DNA from: Mayamaea pseudoterrestris
Taxonomy: Eukaryota > Bacillariophyta > Bacillariophyceae > Sellaphorales > Sellaphoraceae
Assembly (NCBI GenBank): GCA_027923505.1
Contig: BROI01000006.1
Coordinates: forward strand, 310,001 to 374,000
Length of the DNA: 64,000 bases
Direction: 5' to 3'
Shown in pieces: positions 56,973-64,000 of the stretch; the first letter of the stretch is position 1; each line of letters opens with the position of its first letter. Below the pieces are notes generated by a model. That model did not search any database. It saw nothing but the letters and a program-made list of their open reading frames with translations, and was not told the DNA's origin. The position numbers were made by a program, and so were the translations under genes.

Positions 56973-59111
56973 TTAAATAACAAAATCTCCTCCAAGTCCA
57001 ATGCTCGGCTTGAGTCGCAAGCGATTGTTAATATTCTCGGGCGAGTAGCATAGGTCAAGCTTCAGAGGAAAGCCTTTGACATTCTTTCGCACCCCGAATC
57101 CAACGCTCGACTTCATAGTAAAAGGAGAAGAGTTCTCCTTGCATGCATACAGCCAGTCTCCAAAGAAAACGATGCTTGCGTCTTGTTGTATTGGCAAAGG
57201 TATTGGTACCGGAATTCGCAATTCCATTGTTCCTTGCACTGCCGAACTAACCTCATCATTGGTGGTTGAGCCTCGAATGCTGCTGGCTATCCCTTGCGCT
57301 TTTGCAACATGTCGAGGCAGGTGACGTGTAGATGCAATGACGGAATGCCGCAAGGCTAGCAGTAAGGGTCGAGCCTCGGAGCCAATGCCATTGACAAGCC
57401 TCGAATTCGTCAAGGGAAAGGTTTGTCGTGTTGTTGCAGTCGCTGAAAAGTATGGGAGAAAGGACTTTCCAGACAAAAGCGAGCGCGAGTACTCATTATC
57501 GCCTTCGAGGGGATTCACAAGCCGGGTGCCTGTAGTAATAGCAGTTTCAACATTCATTCTTGCATTCATCGGCAAATCTTTCACAAATGGTCCAACGCTA
57601 ATGGTGGTGCTGCCAATGTTTTCGTATCGACCAGCCTTCGTGACGGTTTGCTCCATGGATAAACTACTTGTACTTTTGCGAAATACCTTATCATGCAATC
57701 GAAACGTTGCCCCTTTGCGATTCAATGTCGGATCATAGTCAGTAGTACGCATAATGGTACCGTTGTTTTCCTGTCCGTCGCCAATGTATTCGCTAAACAA
57801 GTCGCAGTCGTAGCCACCGGCACGACCAAATCTAGCGTCGCTAAAGCTCAAGCGCGCCGACGGTTCCGCATCCTTGGTGCCGCGCTTTACACTCAAACCA
57901 AGTCGTTCTCCACCGCCCAATACATTGACATGTTCAAAGTCCAATGCACCCTCCCAAGAGCCTGAATACATGGATCGGCCGACACCGTACTCCAAATGTC
58001 GCGCTGGTGCTTCCGTCGCCAGAATTTGCAGCTGGATTGTTCCATCCGGCAACTGTGTTGGTGTCGCGTGCAACACTTTGGTAAAAATGCCACTTGCCAG
58101 TACTCGATTCCACCGACCAGCGTCCCACTGAAACGGTTGCTTCGGCACAAGCCCCAACGCCGAAGCGATGCGCAAGGGATTGGTACGTCCACTGGAAGGA
58201 ACAAGAGTCATGTTGAGCTGATCTTTGGATATGGAGTCGTTTCCAAAACCAAAGCTCTTTCGCTGCTCATGATGATTCTTGTACTGCCGCAGCGTCATGA
58301 CTGCTCCCGACTTGTTATCCACCACCATTTCCTTGCAAAACTGTATATGCACCGGACTCGGATGCGCGCACTGCGGCTCATTCACGGCAATCTCCGCCGT
58401 GGCCGTGTCCGTGTTCAGCGTAGCGCCCGTGACGCCGTGCAGCACAAAGCCGTTGCGGTGATACCAGGCTTTGAGTGCGTGCGCAAACTGCTGCACGCGA
58501 TCCGTCTGCAGTGGCTGGCCCAGCAAGCCGGAGCGCTTGGCGGCGATGCGGACCACTTCGCGCGGCAAGACTGTCTCATTGTTGGAGATTGTGACGCGTT
58601 GAATGGGAAGTGTTTGTAGTTGTTTCATGAGTGCAACCTGTTGCTTTTGTTGCTTGCTTTGAAAGATGGACTTGGCGGGGCTTGATATCATGCGAAATGG
58701 TTTGGTAATGGCGGATTGAATTGAGTGAACTGCTCGCGACCAATAGCTAGCTGTAGAAGCTAGCGTTGCCTGCGTTCCCTTGACGACGTTGTCGGCATTG
58801 TGCAAGGACGAGGACGACGATGCTCCTCCGCGGAATCGACGTGACGATCGTTCGTCGGTTGCAGTATCATCCGTGTCATTTCTTCTAGACGGCAGTAGCT
58901 TCAAATTCGATGGAAATGAATGCTCGTAACTACCAAAGTCAGCCTTGCGGTGAAACAGGTTGGTTGGAGGTGGCGGCTTGTTCCCATGATTATTACCGTT
59001 TCCTCCCGACGACCGGTGTGAATGCAGTCTTCGGCCTGACGGCGACTGCGGCGGCAGAAAAGCATCGGCAGTCCAAAGCAAGAGAGCAACTCCAGCTAGT
59101 TTTGCAATCAT
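56973..59111 (-). CDS. Omp85/Toc75-type plastid outer-membrane protein
   Basis: Single exon, 712 residues. Omp85 proteins form beta-barrel pores that import or insert proteins in the outer plastid membrane. Residues 1-18 form a signal peptide with the DA|FLPPQS cleavage motif (ASAFAP type). A low-complexity linker (to about 120) precedes a POTRA-like region (about 175-370, including LPREVVRIAAKRSGLLGQP and IRYE-like repeats). The barrel takes up the C-terminal half, with short alternating strands, GGGERLGLSVKRGT, and an end in GLGGDFVI. The assignment to the Toc75/OEP80 lineage is inferred from the plastid leader plus the POTRA-barrel layout. Confidence 0.82.
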   Translation of the reverse strand: MIAKLAGVALLLWTADAFLPPQSPSGRRLHSHRSSGGNGNNHGNKPPPPTNLFHRKADFGSYEHSFPSNLKLLPSRRNDTDDTATDERSSRRFRGGASSSSSLHNADNVVKGTQATLASTASYWSRAVHSIQSAITKPFRMISSPAKSIFQSKQQKQQVALMKQLQTLPIQRVTISNNETVLPREVVRIAAKRSGLLGQPLQTDRVQQFAHALKAWYHRNGFVLHGVTGATLNTDTATAEIAVNEPQCAHPSPVHIQFCKEMVVDNKSGAVMTLRQYKNHHEQRKSFGFGNDSISKDQLNMTLVPSSGRTNPLRIASALGLVPKQPFQWDAGRWNRVLASGIFTKVLHATPTQLPDGTIQLQILATEAPARHLEYGVGRSMYSGSWEGALDFEHVNVLGGGERLGLSVKRGTKDAEPSARLSFSDARFGRAGGYDCDLFSEYIGDGQENNGTIMRTTDYDPTLNRKGATFRLHDKVFRKSTSSLSMEQTVTKAGRYENIGSTTISVGPFVKDLPMNARMNVETAITTGTRLVNPLEGDNEYSRSLLSGKSFLPYFSATATTRQTFPLTNSRLVNGIGSEARPLLLALRHSVIASTRHLPRHVAKAQGIASSIRGSTTNDEVSSAVQGTMELRIPVPIPLPIQQDASIVFFGDWLYACKENSSPFTMKSSVGFGVRKNVKGFPLKLDLCYSPENINNRLRLKPSIGLGGDFVI

Positions 59112-59443
59112 TGCTGCAGTTGCTTGTTTGCTTTGATGCTATGAAACTGGAAGTCTGTAGAAGGGAGTGGCAGTGCAGTCAAGGACGATGGACGTCGGAA
59201 GATCTTCGTCGTTTGATCACGTGTCATTAATGTCGTGTTGAGGTCGCACCGGAAGTAAGAAGCGCCAGCCCGTCGCACGCGTCTTGGAAACGGATGCCAT
59301 TCACAATTTCAATCGTACGAACGCACCAATTTGACACAGCCCGTTTCCGGAGCGGCCAGTCACAAATCGGCAGGGGCACTTTCCGCGAGAACCCTTTCAT
59401 CTCACGCTTCATACACTGAGGCTTGAAAATTGGTACACGCATC
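59112..59443. promoter_or_regulatory. Divergent promoter region of the Omp85 and HtrL-like genes
   Basis: 332 bp between two genes transcribed apart. No motif stands out. Confidence 0.3.
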
Positions 59444-60484
59444 ATGACTCTTCCCAAAATAGGAACTGGGCGTAATAATGTCATCCTTTTACTGTGTGCA
59501 CTCTGCATGACGCTTCTGTATTGCATGGGAACATTCAGCAGTGCGAACGGTGACTTTCTGAAAACGATTGCGCAAAAGGACGTTCGATTGACTGCCGCCA
59601 AGGCTCTGCAAATGCCTCCTCAAAACTTTCGCATCATCAAAGGCGCGGACCAGCTAGTGACATCTTCTTCAACGGTGGTCACTGGCTACTTCTACACGGC
59701 ATCCAAACATTCAACTGACGAGTACACAAAGTGGATGACGAACATGCTCAGCACGCTAGATCCAGTCGTGGTCTTTACGGAGACTGTTTTGGTTGACAAG
59801 GTTTTATTGCTTCGACAACACGCACTCAATGCCACTGTCATTATTGAAACAACGTTGCAGGATCTGCCCATTTCAAAAATTCGTTCCGATCGCTTCAACT
59901 CCTCGCAACTGTTTTGGCAAAACGAGCTTGACGTTGACCCGGAAAAGCACATACACAAATCCTATCAGCTTTTTTGGATATGGCTTTCAAAGTCGTGGTG
60001 GGTCAATACAGCAATCCAGTACAACTTTTTCAGTTCCAACTTTTACATGTACACAGACATTGGATGTTACAGAGATGGTCACTACAATGGTGAACGGATT
60101 GTTCAGCACGAGGATGTTGTACCAGAAGGAGCAACTTTGTGGGCCGCGCATCAAACGGTACGGCAGCCACCAACGCGGTTGTGGCATGAGAAGCTTGGTG
60201 CAGATCAATTTTTCTACCACTCGGGCTCACAAGGCGCTGGCACATCAGCGGCTTGGAAAAACTATCATCGGGTCTTTAGTGAGACGATAGATGCATTCAT
60301 TGAGCGCGGGTGGTTCATTGGTGAAGATCAAATGCTGCTACAAAGTGCGTGCCAATTGGAACCAATGCTGTGTGCATATGCGCCAGGGAATCAAATCGAT
60401 GATATCAACTACTTTGCTGTGCGACATGTGTTACACTATGGAACTGATGTGGAGCTGATAAGGCTAAATGCTACTGCTGGGTAA
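59444..60484 (+). CDS. HtrL/YibB-type protein, predicted type II membrane protein
   Basis: 346 residues from the ATG at 59444. An N-terminal anchor (NNVILLLCALCMTLLYCMG) is followed by a luminal domain with phrases of the HtrL/YibB family: TVVTGYFYTASKHS, VVVFTETVLVD, HKSYQLFWIWLSKSWWVNTAI and FYMYTDIGCYRDG, then a late GEDQMLLQSAC. Members of this family in bacteria and animals are thought to be glycosyltransferase-like, with the D in TDIGC in the place of a nucleotide-sugar or metal site. Function here is inferred only. A Golgi or ER location is likely. The gene is single-exon and divergent from the Omp85 gene. Confidence 0.75.
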   Translation: MTLPKIGTGRNNVILLLCALCMTLLYCMGTFSSANGDFLKTIAQKDVRLTAAKALQMPPQNFRIIKGADQLVTSSSTVVTGYFYTASKHSTDEYTKWMTNMLSTLDPVVVFTETVLVDKVLLLRQHALNATVIIETTLQDLPISKIRSDRFNSSQLFWQNELDVDPEKHIHKSYQLFWIWLSKSWWVNTAIQYNFFSSNFYMYTDIGCYRDGHYNGERIVQHEDVVPEGATLWAAHQTVRQPPTRLWHEKLGADQFFYHSGSQGAGTSAAWKNYHRVFSETIDAFIERGWFIGEDQMLLQSACQLEPMLCAYAPGNQIDDINYFAVRHVLHYGTDVELIRLNATAG

Positions 60485-60982
60485 TTGTAACGCAATGGTG
60501 GAGCTACAGAAGTATGGTTAGCTTCGCGAGCTTTAGATGCCATGGCTGTTTTGTATGCCTCTATATTGCCATGCAGCACATTGTTGCGCGTGTGACTCTT
60601 TCTTGCTTTGGAAATATGACTTTAAACATTCCGTAGCAACTTTAGCAGAACTATTGGTATTGCGTTAGGATACTGAAAGTACATAGGTTTTCCAAAGCTG
60701 GGACAGTTAGCCCAGTTAGGTCCTTCTCCAATTTATAAAGGCAGATGTGCCGCGTGCAGTAAAGTGTCCTGGCTTTGCTATACTCTAATTATTGTCACAC
60801 TACTGTCCATCATTGCCACTGCCTTTATGGCGCTGGCAGAGACGACCTGAAAGCAAGTGATACAATTGTTCGATTACTGTTTTCACATCGCTTTTCTCTA
60901 CCACCGGCACAAAGTAGTATTATGGTTGTGTAGTTGTATCACGGTACATAATCTAAAACATTTTCATTTAACTCTAATGCAC
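60485..60982. other. Intergenic, no gene seen
   Basis: About 500 bp, including the 3' flank of the HtrL-like gene and the 5' flank of the tRNA gene. No supported frame. Confidence 0.35.
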
Positions 60983-61066
60983 GCAAGTATGCCCGAGTGG
61001 TCTAAGGGGGTGCACTTAAGATGCACTATTCGTCAGAATGCGAGGGTTCAAACCCCTCTGCTTGCA
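60983..61066 (+). tRNA. tRNA-Leu (anticodon UAA)
   Basis: An 84-nt cloverleaf: acceptor stem GCAAGTA with TGCTTGC and discriminator A; D arm with the A-box GCCCGAGTGGTC; anticodon stem TGCA-type with loop CTTAAGA, so the anticodon is UAA; a long variable arm typical of class II tRNAs (Leu, Ser); and T arm GGGGTTCAAACCCC-type with B-box. A T-rich run (CATTTTATTTTTTG) follows as a Pol III terminator. No intron. Confidence 0.95.
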
Positions 61067-61331
61067 TTTTATTTTTTGCTTGCCGGAAGCATTGTCTATT
61101 TTATACAACATGCTGCAATTGTAGACGTAGCGGTAAATTGCATCTCTCAACGATGCAATGCTATAAAAGCCGTTCCTTCTCTGCTCCACGTAAACGTCAC
61201 AAAGCCGCACCGTTGACCGGTCGGATGCTTTCAAAGCGTTCGCTGGTTTACATGTAAATTCATTCGCTTCCAACTCAACATGTTGCAGAGTTTCACAGTC
61301 CTTGCTATCAGCGAGCACTGTTTCGAAGGAA
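61067..61331. promoter_or_regulatory. 5' region of the helicase gene
   Basis: 265 bp between tRNA-Leu and the helicase ATG. The frame is open upstream of 61332 without an ATG, so the ATG at 61332 (GAAATGGCG) is taken as the start. No motif stands out. Confidence 0.35.
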
Positions 61332-63251
61332 ATGGCGACCAGTAAAGAGTTACGACCCTACCAGGCTCGCATTGTCGAAAATGTTGGACAGTCCAACGCT
61401 ATTCTCAAAATGCCAACTGGCAGTGGCAAAACCATTGTCGCTGCCGAACTCATTCGACGCTCGCTGGAGAGCTATCCATCCTACAGAATCCTATTTCTTG
61501 TGCCAACCTGTGAGCTCGTATCCCAGCAAAGCAATGTCATTCGAAATTGGGTTAGCACTGCCGTTGTTGCGGGATTCACAGGTGGCATGGCTGACCCAGA
61601 AGTTTCCGATTTTCACGTGCTAGTCGCCACGCCTGCTGCGTACTTGTCGCTCAAGGTCCGCAAGGAGTATCCATGGGGCTGGTATCGATTAGTGGTGTTT
61701 GACGAAGTCCATCATGTGCTGAAGGAGCATCCGTACCGAACGATTGCTCTCGCTCTCAAAGACCACTGCTGCAGTGAAAAGAATGCCCCAGTGCAAATTT
61801 TGGGATTGTCGGCAAGCTTGACTTATCAAATTGCCGACGAGGCTATTCAAAAGACTTTGGAGCGACTGTGTTACGAACTCGACATTGTCAAGATGGAGTC
61901 ACCGACGCCGCAAGAGTTGAAAGATGGTGGGTACGTTGCTCAAGAACGTGGAGACAATGTTGAACTCGACGTGTCGAGCGACGTGCCCGATGGAGTGCTT
62001 CCGCAGCGACTGCGCCAGCCCCACAATATGCTGGAGTTGTTTCGAAAGCGGATTAAGATGAATGAAACTACGCCGCTTGCAGCCTTGGTGTGGCAAGTTG
62101 TCGTCGCTCTCGAAAGATTTTGCGAATCCGCTTATTCACAGTTTACCTCGCCGCTTCAAACTTCGTCGAGGGTTGGCGAGTGGGAAGAATATGCGCATGG
62201 CCTTGCAATATCTGACTCTGCGTTAGCTGCTGATCACTCGCTATTTTTTCAAAGGCTTGAGGTATGGTATGTTGCTCTCCGCGTCTTGGTGACAACGTGG
62301 GAGGAAGACGAGCAGGTGGTCCTGCAATGGCTGCAAATGAACGACGCTCTCACTGAGTCGACGTATGACAGCGATGATTTGCTGGAATTAATCGCTAATC
62401 TTCGACAACGTGCCAGCAACCAGTACATTTACTTTAAGTGGAACAGACTGAAACATCACTTGGAGGAAAAGAAAAGGCGGTTTGGAGATCATGTTCGTTG
62501 CATTGTTTTTGTTCAGCAGCGCATCACGTCGTATGTATTGGCAAAGATGATAAATGACCACCATTTCGCCCTAGGACTTTGTGCGGGCTTCGTGTCGTCA
62601 CGAGGAAGCAAGATCACCCCGAGCATCAAGGTGTCAAAATCCATGGTTGCCGAAAGCATACAAAAATTTCGCGATGGCCAGTTAAACGTCCTCGTCGCTA
62701 CATCAGTCGTTGAGGAAGGCATAGACATTCCTGAAGCCAATGTTGTGATTCTTTATGATTCCATGAAGGATTCCGTGGAGCTGTGTCAGCGGTTTGGCCG
62801 AGCGAGGGCGCATCAGTCGTCTATCGTTATCTTAGACGAACGCAATGACCGCCCGGTAGTGCTTTTAGAAAGCGTCCGCAATATCCAGGACACGCTTGTT
62901 AACGAGTTTGATCCTGTTACTATCGGTATTAATGTCGCTGAAGAGCGCCTAAGGCAAAAGGGTCGCGAGCAAGGTGGGTATCGGAGTGTTCTATGCCATG
63001 AAAAATGTGTTAAAACGCCTATTCTCGCGCTGAACGAATACAAAGTGAAGACAAAGGCGTACCTAACGGAACAGTGGAGTAATTGCGATTGTCACTTTCG
63101 GTGCAATATGGAGTATAAAAGCATCCTTAGGACCTTGAATGCCACTGGTGAGGGTGCAACTAAGCAGGGAGCGAAGATTCTCTGCGCCGACAACCTTCTC
63201 CGCGAGCTAAAGCGAGTGACAGCAGGCATGGCACAATCAGGTCTTAACTAA
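61332..63251 (+). CDS. Dicer/RIG-I-type DExH helicase with C-terminal dsRBD-like tail
   Basis: 639 residues, single exon. Domain 1 has the Q-type lead (ELRPYQARIV), Walker A (MPTGSGKT), VPTCELVSQQ, VATPAA, the DEVH box and LGLSAS. A long helical insert (about residues 250-390) separates it from domain 2, with CIVFVQQR, VLVATSVVEEGIDIP and QRFGRAR (motif VI). The arrangement, with an inserted helical region, is that of Dicer, RIG-I and Mph1/FANCM relatives. The last 70 residues (LNEYKVKTK...TKQGAKILCADNLLREL) look like a dsRNA-binding domain, which favours the RNA-acting branch. There is no RNase III or PAZ domain. A role in RNA silencing or dsRNA sensing is inference. Confidence 0.85.
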   Translation: MATSKELRPYQARIVENVGQSNAILKMPTGSGKTIVAAELIRRSLESYPSYRILFLVPTCELVSQQSNVIRNWVSTAVVAGFTGGMADPEVSDFHVLVATPAAYLSLKVRKEYPWGWYRLVVFDEVHHVLKEHPYRTIALALKDHCCSEKNAPVQILGLSASLTYQIADEAIQKTLERLCYELDIVKMESPTPQELKDGGYVAQERGDNVELDVSSDVPDGVLPQRLRQPHNMLELFRKRIKMNETTPLAALVWQVVVALERFCESAYSQFTSPLQTSSRVGEWEEYAHGLAISDSALAADHSLFFQRLEVWYVALRVLVTTWEEDEQVVLQWLQMNDALTESTYDSDDLLELIANLRQRASNQYIYFKWNRLKHHLEEKKRRFGDHVRCIVFVQQRITSYVLAKMINDHHFALGLCAGFVSSRGSKITPSIKVSKSMVAESIQKFRDGQLNVLVATSVVEEGIDIPEANVVILYDSMKDSVELCQRFGRARAHQSSIVILDERNDRPVVLLESVRNIQDTLVNEFDPVTIGINVAEERLRQKGREQGGYRSVLCHEKCVKTPILALNEYKVKTKAYLTEQWSNCDCHFRCNMEYKSILRTLNATGEGATKQGAKILCADNLLRELKRVTAGMAQSGLN

Positions 63252-63398
63252 ACGAGTAGGATCTGAAGGCTTTGTTAATGCTCAGTGTTTATATGAATGC
63301 GTTCGTAGTACGCCGTAGCTCCGCTTCCCATGCTCATCCTATGTGCACTCACACATGTGGCGATGTTCCCCTTGCGTATCTTATGTGAACCCAATGAA
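63252..63398. other. Convergent 3' flanks
   Basis: Gap of 147 bp between the ends of the helicase gene and the BEACH-type gene. Confidence 0.4.
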
Positions 63399-64000
63399 TC
63401 AAACTCTCTGGGCTTCTTCATAGCCCGACATCTCATCTGCTTTAATGTTCTCCAATTGCTTTGTCTTGCTAAGTCCAACCTTTCCCGAAATGTCCCCGCT
63501 CAAAAGAGAATCCTGTCGCTCGCCGCTGCTCGTGACGCGTAAGACTGTAATTGCCGACACATGTACATTTTCCTCCAAGGTAGCAGACAAGTCCAACTGC
63601 TTGCCTGTGTAATCAATGCTCCAAAAGAGAATCTCTCCATGTTCGTGTCCTGTCACCACAGATATCCCATTCTCCATCCACTCTGGGCAATTTGTTGAGA
63701 CAGCACAGGTGGGCAGGCTCGCCTTGTGGTTAACTAGTCTTGCAATCAAATTTCCATTAATGTCGAAAATAGTGACCAGCGAACCGACAAGCGTTACCAC
63801 GTTGCCGTTGCTGTTGTTTATTGAAATGGATATGACCGGATCTTTTGCTTCGCTTATCTCCAGCCTTCGCACGAAAGTGTACGTTCTTAAGTCCCATAAA
63901 AGACAAGAGCCTTCCCCGCAACCGCTTGCAATCATTCCAAACTCCGTAGAAATATCAATGCAGGTGATGTGTGATCCTTCATGTCCGCAAAGCGTGCATT
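63399..64000 (-). CDS. C-terminal WD40 region of a probable BEACH-type protein (partial, runs off the right edge)
   Basis: The frame is open to the window end and encodes about 200 C-terminal residues. WD40-type repeats are visible: CGHEGSHITCIDISTEFGMI, SCLLWDLRTYTF, VVTLVGSLVTIFDINGN and VVTGHEHGEILFWSID. The wording (GHEGSHITCIDIS, CLLWDLR, GHEHGEILFW) matches the WD40 end of BEACH proteins such as neurobeachin, LRBA or LYST, which act in membrane trafficking and autophagy. The BEACH domain itself would lie outside the window, so this call is inferred from the repeats alone. Confidence 0.75.
   Translation of the reverse strand, partial: CTLCGHEGSHITCIDISTEFGMIASGCGEGSCLLWDLRTYTFVRRLEISEAKDPVISISINNSNGNVVTLVGSLVTIFDINGNLIARLVNHKASLPTCAVSTNCPEWMENGISVVTGHEHGEILFWSIDYTGKQLDLSATLEENVHVSAITVLRVTSSGERQDSLLSGDISGKVGLSKTKQLENIKADEMSGYEEAQRV

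Noticed and set aside
57996-58619. A 207-codon plus-strand frame within the Omp85 gene
   Set aside because: Antisense shadow; no motif.

Overview
The window looks like nuclear DNA of a photosynthetic stramenopile, most likely a diatom. Spliced genes carry short GT-AG introns (45-162 bp, donors often GTACGT or GTAAGT). Several proteins begin with a signal peptide followed by an ASAFAP-like motif, the bipartite plastid signal of algae with secondary red plastids. The retroelements are Copia relatives of the kind common in diatoms. Species cannot be fixed from the sequence.

Layout. (1) 0.2-15.0 kb is a compact gene block: ferredoxin-type glutamate synthase (-), a small two-helix membrane protein (+), a spliceosomal-type cyclophilin H (-), an organellar family-A DNA polymerase with two SAP domains (+), an unrecognised spliced gene (-), a plastid membrane protein (-), and the Hsc70-interacting protein HIP/ST13 (+). 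(2) 15.3-46.0 kb is a repeat island: a 173-bp tandem repeat, a 371-bp dimeric satellite array (about 4.1 kb) carrying a TA-flanked MITE, a whole-looking chromodomain Copia element with nearly identical LTRs, two identical 208-bp repeats with a tRNA-like hairpin, several Copia fossils, a PIF/Harbinger transposon nested in one of them, Crypton-like tyrosine recombinase remnants, and an unprocessed DYRK-kinase pseudogene joined to Copia sequence. (3) 46.0-64.0 kb is a second compact gene block: BFR1-like coiled-coil protein, Maf-type nucleotide pyrophosphatase, PPR protein, ADP/ATP carrier (all -), a PH-domain coiled-coil protein (+), an Omp85/Toc75-type plastid outer-membrane pore (-), an HtrL/YibB-type protein (+), tRNA-Leu(UAA) (+), a Dicer/RIG-I-type helicase with a dsRBD-like tail (+), and the C-terminal WD40 end of a probable BEACH-type protein (-, running off the right edge).

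The host genes are housekeeping: nitrogen assimilation, organelle DNA replication, plastid protein import, organelle RNA handling, mitochondrial nucleotide exchange, splicing and chaperone work. No operon-like logic is visible. Neighbours are often divergent or convergent with gaps of 100-500 bp.

The most notable structure is the satellite. Its 371-bp unit is itself a dimer of related A (183 bp) and B (188 bp) halves, one repeat has the form A-B-B, and one carries a precisely datable MITE insertion. All functional statements are from motif reading by eye; no searches were run.
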